Source of the DNA: Silurus meridionalis
Taxonomy: Eukaryota > Chordata > Actinopteri > Siluriformes > Siluridae
Direction: 5' to 3'
DNA length: 64,000 nucleotides
Assembly: GCF_014805685.1 (NCBI RefSeq)
Contig: NC_060911.1
Location: 13,879,212-13,943,211 of the forward strand
Part shown: positions 12,086 to 24,400 of the stretch, piece by piece
Layout of the letters: the number at the start of each line of letters is the position of its first letter
Position numbering within the stretch: the stretch's first letter is position 1
The notes under the pieces: generated by a model
Databases searched by the model: none
The model's input: only the letters and a program-made list of their open reading frames with translations
Told to the model about the DNA's origin: nothing
Program-made: the position numbers and the translations under genes

Positions 12086-13985
12086 AATAATAAAAAGTAG
12101 AAGATGGGGGGTGGAGAGAAGACAAACCCGACAGAAGGTTCCTGAAAGCTCGATAGTCTGAGTAATGACCAGGTAAATGATTCAAAACATTTTTATTTTT
12201 TTGCGTCTGTGGTGTATATAGAAAAAAAAATGTAAAAAAAAAGGTGGGAAGGAAAAATATGTTTGGTATTTATTAGCGTTTCATCAGACGTGGTTTTACA
12301 CATGAAGCAGGTGTTTCACTGAAATTGAGCGTTGTATTAGCTGAAGAAATTATTCATTTTGTAAAAGTGTTCTCTGTAAAACTGCCTTACGCACATATCG
12401 ACTATATGGACAAATGTTGGTGGATATCTGAGAAGACTCGTGTGTTTTTTGAGCCGTGGCACAGGGGCAAAAATAAGGCGAACCAAGATACAAAGTCAAA
12501 CAGGGATGAACAGAGTCTGAAGAAATGTAGATTAAAGCTATACCAGTAATCAGAGCTAAGCAGACGCTTTCTGGAGTAGAGTTTGGGAATTAGCCGTTCT
12601 GGTTAGCGATACCCTCAGAGAAATCGTAGCGCAGGGCAGGGAATCAGGAGCATGAAACAGGAGAGACTACCGGCAGGAACCCAGGGGGTGGTAACAGAAC
12701 AGGATCATCCGTCAGCTTTACACGGCACTCAGACGGTTCGTTTTTCCAAACATTCATCTCGAATACTTTGCCGTTCCTCTTGTGAAACTCGCGAATGTTT
12801 AAATGGTGCATTTCAGCGCCAAACTCAACTTACGACAACGAGACATTTCACGATGATAACGAGATGTTTTTAGTGCGATAACCAGATGTTTTCTGCTCAT
12901 GATGAGATGCTGATTGTGAACGCGATTTTATTCGCGGCGCGGCGCATGACTGGCGCTGTGCTTCCGTAACGTTCCGCGATGCTGGATAACCGAGTGGGAT
13001 ATCAATAATTTTTTATTTCATTTGAACAGTTTATGTCTGTACAATTCTGCGCACCATAACGGCATGAACGTGTTTCACGGATCTGTATTTACAAGCCAGA
13101 TTTTGTATCGGTGGCATTCCGATACAGAGCAGTTTTTTGTTGTTTTTTTAATATAATGAGCGTGGGATTTCTGTGTGTGAGATTATTTCAATCTGGCGAA
13201 GGCCTCTTCCAGGAGAAGTGTTTATCCTCACAGGCTAGGTCATAAAATCAACAAACCGTGACTCCATATGCCGGAGATCATCGTTTGCTCTAAAATGAGT
13301 CATCGCTATCATGCAGGAGAAGCCTTAGGAGATAGGAGACGCTGACGAGCTGGGAATCGCTTTATCTCCTCCAGTCGCTTCTGATTAACCCGCATCCGCA
13401 CGAGCTCCACTCACGTCCTTGTCCCGTATCCCAGCATTCATCATTCGATAGATCTGAATGAATACGTGATCAAAGGCCAAACACTTTCTCTGTGTGTGTG
13501 TGTGTGTGTGTGAGAGAAAATCCGGCACCCGAGGAGAAATAATAACCTTCAGTCTGAAAAGCGGCAAGTTACAAGGAAAGCTGCGCCACCTGCTGGTCAG
13601 AGAGATAAATTACAGGTCCTAGAGAGCAGAAGCGCTGTGGTTCAGTAGAACACGCTCATACCTCCCAATTTTTTAAAAATCCCTGAATGGTTCTTCAATT
13701 GTGAAATTATGGCCTGAAGTTTTTCTGAGGTAAATAGTATCCTCATCCTTCTGCTGTTCCTGTTATGGTCTCTATAGCAGACCATCCATCTCCATACTAC
13801 ATCTGCCTCTTTCGAACCTGCGTCTCTCCTCACCATATAAATAAACTTCCTCCTTCCATCCTCAGCGTTCTTCTACCGATATACCCCACGTGACCAAACC
13901 ATCTCATTTACCTTGTCTCCATAAGGTTCTTCTACTAAACAGGTTTCTAATCCTCGTCACTCTGAGGAAAATTGTATAATATATT
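12086..13985. other. Non-coding, no gene recognised
   Basis: Contains a short family B-like piece at about 12750 (GAATACTTTGCCGTTCCTCT, also at 230), several CGAGATGTTTT-type words near 12840-12900, and a TGTG run at 13490. I see no exon. Confidence 0.4.
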
Positions 13986-13989
13986 TATC

Positions 13990-14125
13990 GATCTACTTTT
14001 ACGGCATTTGGCAGACTTATCCAGAGCTCTTATCTCATTTATACAACTGAGCTTAAGGGCCTTGCTCAGGGGCCCAGCAATGGCAGCTTTGTGGTGCTGG
14101 GATTTACACTTACAACCTTGATAAA
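13990..14125 (-). mobile_element. tRNA-derived SINE fragment
   Basis: The complement carries the tail motif ending in GGCAAATGCCG-type sequence and GGGCCCCTGAGCAAGGCCCT, shared with copies at 15515, 29575 and 32255. Confidence 0.65.
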
Positions 14126-14307
14126 AGAGCGAACAACTCTGACTAGAAGAGTCGAGAGGTGGTCGACTGAATTCTGTTTCCTGTCCATAATCTACAGAGA
14201 TTTTGCACATTCAGATGCGCCTCCAGTGGAAATTGAACTCTTTTGAGACAACTCGTCCTGCTGAGTCACATTCAAGACTAATTTAAAATAAAATGAACAG
14301 TCCATCA

Positions 14308-14462
14308 GTGCAGGGTCAGCCATGATACTGCATCCCTGGTGGTGGAGAGGTTTGAGGGCCTTGTTTAAAGGCACAACAGAGGCAATACTGAGAGCTTGAA
14401 CCCCGAAACCTTTCAATTCGAACTCCAACTCAGAGACTTAACCACTAAGCTACCACAACACC
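14308..14462 (-). mobile_element. tRNA-derived SINE fragment, Mermaid-like
   Basis: The complement reads GTGGTAGCTTAGTGGTTAAG and later GTATCATGGCTGACCCTGC, the head and body of the same family as 48084-48330. Confidence 0.65.
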
Positions 14463-14697
14463 ATTTACATTTGCATACTCACAGTTCTTAAATGGCGTGT
14501 GAAACAGCATGAGAACGAAAATCGTAGTGATTCTAGAAAACCAAAAGTGAATTCGAGAAAAATGTAAATGTCTTCAGAATTGCAATTACGCCGCCAACCA
14601 CCAGGGGGTGTCCTACACATGTACTATTTTACACAGGAAAACAACAAAAGTTTAAATACAAACTCTACAATATCCTCCGCTGTTAATAAACATACAC

Positions 14698-15470
14698 CGA
14701 CCAGCTAAAACATTATATTCACCTTCCTAGTATTATGTAGTTTCCACAAAACTGCTCTGATTCTTTTCAGCCTGGATCCCACAAGATGTCTGAAGAACTT
14801 CTGTGGTATCTGGGACCAAGATGTTAGCAGCAGAGGTGCTGCTTGGACTTGAGATGTATTAGACTTTTTTGCCCACAGATGCTCTATCAGACTGAGATGT
14901 TTCAAAGTCTCCATCTTGAATGTTCCTAAAACCATTCCTGAACAATTTGATGTTGTGAAGATGATCAGGGAGCTAGAAGAGACCACTGCCTGTAAAACAC
15001 TGTTCCATTTTTCCATGAACTTCTGCACCAATCTTTAAATTGGTGGTATGTAACCTCCCAGTAACATTCACATCAAATGTCAGGAACCTGCAAAAGTTTC
15101 CCAAGCAGAACATCACCCAGAACATCACTCTACATTCCGTGGCTTGACTTCTATCCATAGTGAATCCTGGTGCCATCTCTTTTGCAGCAGGACACACACA
15201 CACACCATGGTGGTCCACATGATGTAAAAGAAAACGTGATTGATCAGACCAGGTCTTCTTCCGCTATTCCATGGGCCGGTTCTGATGTCCATTGTAGGAG
15301 CTTGGGTTCTCTGACGGCTCTTTAGCTACGCAGAGTATATGATGGGGAAACACTGGCTTTTAATGTTCTATAGAAACGTTTCACGCAGAAGGACAACTGA
15401 AGAACCCTGCACATGAGTGTGTAGCTGTAGATTGTGGAATCTGAAGCACTTTCTTTAGATCACTGAGATC
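14698..15470 (-). mobile_element. Tc1-like transposon remnant, family E
   Basis: Minus-strand copy: GACCAGCTAAAACATTATAT at one edge, then AACTTCTGTGGTATCTGGGA, AACCATTCCTGAACAATTTG and CACATGATGTAAAAGAAAAC. These are typical blocks of a common fish Tc1 element. Deleted and frameshifted. Confidence 0.8.
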
Positions 15471-15514
15471 AAACTATTTACATGGAATTGAGAAGTTCTA
15501 TCATCTAAAACTTT

Positions 15515-15685
15515 ATGTAGTTTAGTGGTCAAGGCATTGGATTTTTTTGGACCTGTAGGTCATGAGATCAAATCCCAGCCACACACCAAGCTGGGCCCCT
15601 GAGCGAGGCCCTTAACCCCATAGCTGCTCGTTTGTATGAATGAGACAAATATAAGTCACTTTAAGGGCGTCTGATTATATACTGT
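15515..15685 (+). mobile_element. tRNA-derived SINE copy
   Basis: GTAGTTTAGTGGTCAAGGCA resembles a pol III A box and GAGATCAAATCCCAGCC a B box. Then GGGCCCCTGAGCGAGGCCCT and a tail with AAGGGCGTCTGATTATA. Confidence 0.75.
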
Positions 15686-15965
15686 AAAGGGACACGTGGA
15701 AATTATATTATTATATATTATATAATACATCCAGATGTTAAAGCCTCCCACACTTGCAGTTAATCAATGAATTTATAAATATACAGTTTCTAATTAAAAA
15801 ATCGACATTTTAATGAAACAAACAATTGAATGAATGAATCCGTTAATTGCTCGATTGCTAAATAATGATAGAAATATTAAAGGAAAAAAAAACAGATCAT
15901 ATTAAATTAACGTGCACACTCAAAGTCTGCCTGTTGTAATGTCTAATAAACAGAAGATAAGGCTT

Positions 15966-16011
<46 letters not shown>
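15966..16011. repeat. (GT)n microsatellite
   Basis: About 23 GT units. Confidence 0.95.
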
Positions 16012-16014
<3 letters not shown>

Positions 16015-16147
16015 GAGATAGAAACAGGCTCTCTCGGCTCCACGTGAGTCACTCTGGGAGACTACTTAACCCTGAGAAGTACCTCTGCGTTCCAAAATAG
16101 GCTTCCACTCTCACACAAGCTCATGTCAAATAGATCTCAGTCTAAAA

Positions 16148-16148
<1 letters not shown>

Positions 16149-16187
<39 letters not shown>
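16149..16187. repeat. (CA)n microsatellite
   Basis: About 19 CA units. It is followed by CTAGGGATCGTAAGATTC, a start typical of small fish transposon-derived repeats. Confidence 0.9.
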
Positions 16188-16189
<2 letters not shown>

Positions 16190-16190
<1 letters not shown>

Positions 16191-17057
16191 GGATCGTAAG
16201 ATTCTACTATGTGATCCATCAAATTAAAAAAAAGTGTGTATCGTATACAAGTGTGTGTTGCGATGCATCGTTTGTTGTACATATTTGCGTCTGTAAAAAT
16301 AAACGATTTATTGATGGAATTATTCGATAAAAAGTGACCGATATTTCCGATCGATTTCTCCTCGCTAAACTGTTTCTCGAGGGCACGCTCTCAGCGCCAC
16401 CGCTGCTACGACACTACGGAGACCGAGGCGTGTCCCGAGAGTCACGTATTATAAAGATTAACATGGCAGAGGTAGAGCTGCATCTTCCTGGAGACACAAC
16501 AGAGAAAAGGTCTTTTTTTTTTTCCTTCTTTTCCATTGGATCGCTTCGTGTTTAATCAAACTGAAATCGAATCACACATGATTATCCTGCACGTTCAGCA
16601 TTTTTTTATTTCTTTAAATGTTAGTTTGAATCCTGGTGATGTAACAGAGGTGAAACCCGGAGCAGGTTTTTACCCGTTTTTTATTATCGGAAACCGGTAG
16701 TCGGAGTCTACGCCACGCCAGCCTGCTTTTTTTTCCCCCAGAAATGATGAGCCGCATGCTGCGTCCCGCTATTGTGCGCCGTGATGTAGAGCAGGCAGAG
16801 GAAGGTTTAATGGTTTCTAACAGCTCATCACAAGAGGCCCTACGTCACCGACGCCGAGCCGGTCAGAGTGCCCTTTCTTACTATTTTCCGCTTCCTAACA
16901 CCTCGGAGTATGCGACGGGGAAAAAAGTGGACGTGCTGGTCGTCAGAAATATAACCGAACTATAATTTCTCTTTTTTTTTCTTCTTATAAACGTTGACAA
17001 ATCAATTCCGCTCATCTGCTTTCGGGATTTTTACCTGAGTGCTTTTGTACGTATTTT
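16190..17057. other. Repeat-like, no confident gene
   Basis: 16190-16340 has GTATCGTATAC and GATGCATCG words typical of short non-autonomous elements. 16380-16980 is GC-richer with a 74-codon frame, but I recognise no domain and no splice context. Confidence 0.3.
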
Positions 17058-17139
17058 GTTTTACGGTAATCCCCCGTTTTTTTCGCGGGCGGTTTTGGAA
17101 CATGAGCGCCGCGATAAAAACGGGGGATTACCGTAAAAC
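17058..17139. repeat. Long hairpin (inverted repeat)
   Basis: The left arm GTTTTACGGTAATCCCCCGT (17058 on) and the right arm ending ACGGGGGATTACCGTAAAAC (to 17139) form a stem of about 31 bp with a spacer of about 19 bp. A diverged relative occurs at 17540-17600 (CGGGGGATTTCTG-like). Confidence 0.85.
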
Positions 17140-18541
17140 GCACTTTTTTTTTAATCATGTAAGCCGTGAATCGTCTTCCACACACTTTAAACGCGCAGAA
17201 AACTTTTTCAAGAGTATAGCGAGATGAATTGTGTGAATTGGTAGAAATACGGTTCACTGAATCACATTTGTAGTAAGTACACGCTCTGTACTAGTTTCTC
17301 TGCTTGTTTATTGGTTGAAATGTCCTACGACGTTAAAAAAGAGGCGGAGTTAAAGATCACCGCATTCTTTCGTTTCTGTTCTGTACTGTGTTAACATTTT
17401 ACTTCGTTTCAGAACGATATTTATATTAATACATTTCCTTATTTCAACAGAAAACTCCGTAAAAACAATTCCCTATACATTTTTTTGGTCTTATCGTGCT
17501 CTTCGTGAGAATCAGCGAAACTAATTAGTTATGTGGCAAACGCAATTCCGCGATAAACCGGGGCGCCAGATTCGAACCGCTGTAAAGCGGGGGATTTCTG
17601 TATATATAAAACAACTTTTGATGATTCGTTCCTTTAATTGGTAATGATAAGAAGATCGGATTACTACTGCATACAGGGATGTTTGTAGCCTTTTTTGGCA
17701 CACTAGATGAGATTCTTTTTGCCCCCCTTCAATGGCTTTGCCCTCCAACCACAATGCTCCACCCCCACACCATAATCATTCACAGCCTTCCATAAAAAAA
17801 GTTTAAACACATTTAATAATCCTGGCAAAATTGCCTGGATTCAAGTATGTAAAGGCAGGTGGGTAAGGCAGGGGGCGCCAGTGAGCAGAGCTGGTTCTGC
17901 ACGGTGCTGATGTTCAAGTTAATCCGGATGGAGCCCAAGAACCGCATGAAAATATCCCTCTCGTAAACATTCACTTACCATATTACTCTTCGACTAAATT
18001 CGAGATGTTCGGCGCCGATGAAGCTGCTCGTGTTAGGTCACGTGATGTTTTCTTTCGCTACGACGTGAATATGGTTAACGTGTTCGCGTCATACAATGCC
18101 GGAGGTACCAGGGTGTTTTTTTTTTGTTTTTTTTTTTTTTACAGTTCGTGCCGGTGAAGTTAAACCTTTCGCAACTTTTGCACGCAATTGTTATCGCGTC
18201 TGTGATTAACACGTTTTTTTTTTTTTTTTACACATACACACGCGCACACCACCTGCTTCATACCTGCGATTTTAATTACACAATTACAGAAAACCATAGA
18301 AAAAAAAACATCTCTTTACTTCTCCTTCCTGTACCATAATTAGCATCCTCTTTGCCCCTTTGCTACTCCTTAGATAATTAGCAGGAAGACAAGCTCCGGG
18401 TTTGTAAATTGTGTCGAATGAGACAGCTGTTTCGGTGGCAATGTCACATTTACACACATCTGGATTGGAAAGACTTCCAAGTAATCATCGGTACGAACAT
18501 TAGCATTAGGAGGAATTTCTTTAATGGTGGAAAAGGTTGTG

Positions 18542-18578
<37 letters not shown>

Positions 18579-18994
18579 AGCACTTGGGCATGCTTACTGT
18601 CATTACCTCGACAATAAAAGCGCACGGTTTCTAAGTGACCAATTAACGTACCACTTATGTAAGCGTCATGTCAACAGTGCACCAGGAATAAAAGACGAGA
18701 TGACTCAGCTGCAGTTAACCGCTCAGCACGTAGATGAAAACTCCAATGGATAACAATTCGAATCTTTTTTTTGGATGAACAACAGTTGGTAAGTGTGACG
18801 TATCTTGCAGAAAACGTTCATTGGTTTGTACGGATTGCGTGGGAAATATTCAGGCGTTTTTTCCAAGGCCAAGGACTGCATCATAAACTATTAATTCGAG
18901 CAACTCAGACATGATGAACAATATTTTTATCGTCCTGCTTCAATAAACCCCCTTCAGCTGAGGAAGGGGGCAAATCGAACAGCTTAGAACATAT
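17140..18994. other. Non-coding, T-runs and (GT)n
   Basis: Includes T-rich runs at 18110-18230 and (GT)17 at 18545-18576. No exon recognised. Confidence 0.4.
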
Positions 18995-19215
18995 AGAAAA
19001 TCCCATATTCCACATTTAGGTCCCATTTGCTCCTGTAATAAGCTCCACCCCTCTAAGGTGTTCCACTAGATTTTTTTGGAGAGATTCAGAAAATTCATCA
19101 GAATTCTTTAGAAAAGGTGCTGGGAGTTCTATAGCAGCAGATCTTGCACATCATCTGACCCATGTATCTTCATGCAGCTGGTTTAGGTCTGCTAGTTCAA
19201 GTAAAGTCACTGGGT
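18995..19215 (-). mobile_element. Tc1/mariner-type remnant, family A
   Basis: Contains AAGGTGTTCCACTAGATTTT and CAGCAGATCTTGCACATC, the minus-strand blocks seen in the copies at 2480 and 4455. Confidence 0.55.
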
Positions 19216-19374
19216 GATGCAGACATGTTCAACAGAAAGAAAACTCATGACCCAGTTTCGGAGATCTGACCTTCAACATGACCACACTATCATCAAGACC
19301 CAGTCCTGGAGCGGTTAATCAGTCTCTCTCATCAGTACCCACATCTTCCAGCACTCCAGCACTGGGTCACGATG

Positions 19375-20450
19375 ATGCCGGTGTGGTTAACTGGACGCTT
19401 GGCGTGATCTAATGTCAGACTGGTTCATTGGACCTTTAATAAGACTCGGTGCCCAAGTGGTTAATCAGACCTTTAACGTGAACCAGTGCCCGAGTGGTTA
19501 ATCGGACGTTTAACATGGCCCAGTGCTGGAGTAGTTAATTGGACCACCAAAGTGAACTAGGTTAATCAGACAATTAATGTGACCCAGTGTCTGAGTGGAT
19601 AAGTGTACCTTTATTGTGACCCAGTGCCCAAGTGGTTAATCGGACCTTTAGGGCAAACCAGTGCCTGGTTGGTTAATCGGAACTTTGATGTGACCCAGGG
19701 ACCGAGTGTTTAATCAGAGATTGAACATGACCCAGTGCCCAAGAGGTTAATCAGACCTTTAACATGACCCAGTGTCCAAGAGGTTAATTAGACCTTTAAC
19801 ATGACCCACTGTCCAAGAGGTTAATCAGACCTTTAACATGACCCAGTGTCCAAGAGGTTAATCGGACCTTTAACATGACCCAGTGTCCAAGAGTTTAATC
19901 AGACCTTTAACATGACCCAGTGTCCAAGAGGTTAATCAGACCTTTAACATGACCCAGTGTCCAAGTGGTTAATCTGACTTTTTATGTAAACCAGTGCCCA
20001 AGTGGTTAATCAGACCTTTAACATGACCCTATGTCCAAGAGGTTAATCAGACCTTTAACATGACCCAGTGTCCAAGAGGTTAATCAGACCTTTAACATGA
20101 CCCTATGTCCAAGAGGTTAATCAGACCTTTAACATGACCCAGTGTCCAAGAGGTTAATCAGACCTTTAACATGACCCAGTGCCTAAGAGTTTAATCAGGT
20201 GTTTAACATGACCCAGTGTCCAAGAGGTTAATCAGACCTTTAACATGACCCAGTGTCCAAGAGGTTAATCAGACCTTTAACATGACCCAGTGCCAAAGAG
20301 TTTAATCAGGTGTTTAACATGACCCAGTGCCCGAGTGGTTATTTAGATCTGGACCCAGTGTTGGAGTGGTTCATTGAGCCCTCATTTAGGACCCAGTGCC
20401 GAACTAGTTAATTGGACCATTTATCATAACCCAGTGTCCGAGTGGTTAAT
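19375..20450. repeat. 37-bp minisatellite, about 28 copies
   Basis: Consensus unit begins GGTTAATCAGACCTTTAACA and ends TGACCCAGTGTCCAAGA. Outer units are diverged (GTGCCCGAGT forms) while units at 19740-20290 are near-identical, the pattern of recent internal expansion. Its end lies about 1 kb before the lhcgr start codon. Confidence 0.95.
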
Positions 20451-20493
20451 TGAATCCAGTCCTGCATGCTCACATGCACAAAACACTCATGTG

Positions 20494-20530
<37 letters not shown>

Positions 20531-21138
20531 AGTCGATCAATCACACCCCTCCCTTGCCATACTGTAAATCGTAAGATTGGTCAACTGATTCCAGGCTGGT
20601 CACATGGTAAAAACCCAGGCATACAATCACACCAAACCTATCTTTTCTGAAAACGAACAGCAAAAAAAAGAAAAGAAAATCTCAGACAATAACCTGCAGA
20701 GACAGGCGTGTAGCTCCCTCTGTAGCACTGCGTAACGCCTGCTCCCCTACACCAATAACTGTTTTGCAATCATCCTGGTGCAGATCATATAAATGCAAAT
20801 TGCCTACAGAGAAAAAGTCACAGTAGTCTCTATTGCTTTGAAGCATGAGTAACTTGACAAGCCGCAGTCTGTAGTCTGTCCTCGGAGCGTCGCCACAAGG
20901 GATTCGAGCGAGCGATTTGTTCTTTTCAGAACGGGTTATCGAGTGCGTCTGCGTTTGCCGTCTCGTATTTCCTGTTGACTATAAAGTGGCCTACCATGAC
21001 TGTATATCACTTCACAAGGAAACTTGTGAAAGCAGTACTGGATATAATGTGGACATGATCTAATGCCTTTCAAATGTATTTTAGGCCTAAAGGCATTGTG
21101 CCTTTTTTGCATGTTTGAAATATCATTTCTAATACCTC

Positions 21139-21182
<44 letters not shown>

Positions 21183-21489
21183 CAGATAGGCTGGAAATCA
21201 GTCAAATCAGTTGTTCAGGACAGACTAAATCAATAATTATTAATGCAGCTGGATGAGGGGACAGATCATTGATCCCTGGTGTTTGGGCAGGAGATGTGCC
21301 TGAGAGGTGACGCAGGAACGCGCACCAGGAAGAGTAGGAGTGCCCTATGGATGATCTGGCAACCCCTGGTGGGAGGACCGGTTAAAAAAGAAAAATAAGT
21401 AGGTGGGGTTTTTTTTTTTTGACTGGGGATTGGAGCTGGATGGCAGATGAATGTGCAGTGAGTGAAGCAGTAGGAGGAGGAGGAGGATT
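20451..21489. other. lhcgr upstream region
   Basis: Holds (CA)n at 20499-20528 and (TG)n at 21140-21181. The 110 bases before the ATG have an A-run, a T-run and a (GGA)n purine tract directly upstream of the start. I see no clear TATA box. Confidence 0.5.
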
Positions 21490-24400
21490 ATGGTGTCCCG
21501 GTGCTCGTTGGCAGCGCTGCTGCTGGCGCTGGCGATGCGCCTGAGCCGTGGGGGGAGTTTCACCTGCCCGCTGCCCTGCATCTGCACCGCAGACACACTG
21601 AGATGCACTGCGCAGACCGAGAGCGCAGCCCGGGGATCGTCCTCCAACAACAACTTGTACGTCTACCATCATCTCAAACAGCCTCTACAAAAGGCAGAGA
21701 GGTTCCAGAAGTTCAAGAATGGAAAATTTGATTGGTGCCAAAAACTTTTGTTCATTTGTTCCTTTGGGGTTATTATTTTTTTTGCAGAAGACTGGCGCAC
21801 CTGCCTTTCACAGAAGTGCAAAGGGGAACTTTTCGAGGTCTCATTAACGTCACCAGAATGTGAGTTTATTTATATTAAATATTAATAATATTAATCAAAA
21901 TGAAATATATATAGATAAAATTCACTGTATTCATTTTTAATAATACATAATTGTGATTTTTTTTTTAAAGCTATGTTTATGTTTAAAGCGCACACATCAA
22001 ACATTATACAAAATAAAACGTATATATTATCTGAAGGAAAATTTTCATTTTATATACATTTGTGTCTGCTTTAGAAATCACAAAAATGTAAAATGTATAG
22101 AATTTCTTTAAAAAATAAATAAATAAATGAAAGATTTTAATATTTAAGGTTTAAGGATTTGTGTGCGCTTTGGAAATCGGTCAACAAAGGTAAAAAAAAA
22201 AAATGTAAAAGTAAAAATAAATAAATAAATCTGCCACGCACTGTACCGCACAAAATTCGGTTAAAAATAAAATAAATAAATAAATAAATAAAGGAAATGA
22301 TCAGAACACAAATCGGAATCAAATCCAATAAATCCGTTAACCGCCCTCAAACTTTCGATTCTTCCTTGTACACACTTTGGACGCTCGGACAACGTCAGGG
22401 ATTTTGTAGGTTTGTTGTGTCAGGTGTATAATTGACCGGTTTTTACCGCGCGGGTCCATTTCGCATGTAGGTTGAAATAGTCATTAACTGAAACAGAAAC
22501 AGCTGTGTAGGAGGATTTTTGAAAGACAGTCATACAAGAAGACACAAGGTAGTTCTACTGCGTCGGTCTCTTCTTGGCGAAGATCTCGAAAGCGGGCTTG
22601 GGTTTGAAGATATTTTGAAGAAGCATGAAGAAAAAAATGATTGATGAAAGACATCACAGTGTATCGATGGTCTCCGGGTTACGCGGCAAACGGGAGGCAC
22701 AAATGTAGCAGCGTATGCTAAGTATATACAAGTAGTACAGAGAGGCGGTATATGTACGTATATATACGCATTGCACATACTTACATACACACACACTAAC
22801 CCCAAATTGTATGAAACACTTTTTATCCAGGGGGAATAAAGCTTTCGGTTTTGAGGTTTTAGCATTTTCACTGCTGTATATGGTTAAGGTGATCTTTTCC
22901 AGGACAGATTGTTTTGTTCAGAACGCCCAGGCTGATAGATAGAGAAGCGCTGAGTCTTCCAACGGCGATCGTTTGCTACATTTCAACCCTCCGTCCCTTA
23001 ATCGAAAACTTATGTTCAAAATCTAACTTGCGTGTAATCGGTTTATAGAGGCAGGTCTCTGTGTTCTGGGAGCGTGTTCGTGGTTAAAGGTCGAGGTACT
23101 GAAATCGTGGGCGATCGGTTATAAATTAAATGCGTTTTCATCTGAGTGGACGGGAAAACGGATCCATTACCGCGGAAAAGCGTGATAAATATCCGCGGAA
23201 AGCACAGCAGGGTCCCGGGAGACGATACAACAACAACAAAACCATTGGAGAAAATCCACATCGTGGTGCCATGTCTCCAAAACAAACAGGTTCTCGAGTG
23301 ACAAACTTTCTTTCATGACGAATTCGTCCTCTTTGATTAGAAACCACTCGTTGCGCTGCTGAAGATCCATGAGGTAACTATGGAGGGGCTTAACTCCAGA
23401 ACAATGAAGATGGATTTGGACCGGAATTAATATAAAAGAGTCTGCTTACAGTGGATCAGTGCTGCAATTACTATGGACCGTTTAACACTCGTGTCCATCA
23501 GGGAACAGATGATCACCTCGACAATGGAACTGTTAAGGACATGCGCTGTTGAGAATGAGGACAGTTTTCCTAAACAGACTGACAGACAGACAGACAGATG
23601 GATAAGAGTATAATGAATGGGTTGTTGGGTTCCATTTTGAGTCTGGTTCCTCTCAAGGTTTCTTCCTTATCATTGTCTCCAGTGCCTCATTCATTAGGTG
23701 CTAAAAAGTGCATTATATTTGTTACAGGGAAATTTCTCCTTCACATATCCCAGAAAAGTAATAAAAAAAATAAAAAATAGTGTGAGAGCAGGGTTAAGGG
23801 CCTTGCTCAAGGGCCCCAAGAGCAGTACCGGGTCTTGAACTCCCAACCTTCTGATTAATACCCCAAAGCCTTAACCACTGCACTACCACTTCCCCAAACT
23901 TGTGTAAAATTTGTATTTGTTATCAGTAGCAAGTAATTAAAAAAATTCAAATGTGATGGTATGAGGAAGAAACCTTGAGAGGAACCAGACTCCAAAAGGG
24001 AACCCGTCCTCATAAATATCCATTCATTACACACTCAATGGACGCCTGACTTTTCCAGCCATTTGCGGAAAAGTTGGAGGCACACAATTGTACAGGACGT
24101 CTTTGACATTTTCACAACGCCAGCCAAATATGAAGATATGCTTTACATGAGTTGGTGTGGAAGATCTGCTTCTATAGAGCTTCTCACCACACCTACATCA
24201 GGACCTGACTTAACTAACACCCTTGTAGCTGAATGATTGTCCAACCATTTCCACAAAATCTAGTGGAACATCTTCCCAGGAGAATAGCGGTCATTGTAAC
24301 AGCAAAGGGGGACTAAAAAACGAGGTGTTTAAAAAATACAATCTTAGGGTCAGGTGTCGACAAACTTCAGTTCATATAGTGTAGTTTCATCATTGTTGAG

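Noticed and set aside
16744..16965. 74-codon frame starting MMSRMLRP
   Set aside because: A plausible ATG but no recognisable motif, neighbours or exon borders; it lies in repeat-like DNA.
17012..17257. Two opposing frames that both contain FTVIPRF
   Set aside because: The likeness comes from the DNA hairpin at 17058-17139, so the same sequence is read on both strands.
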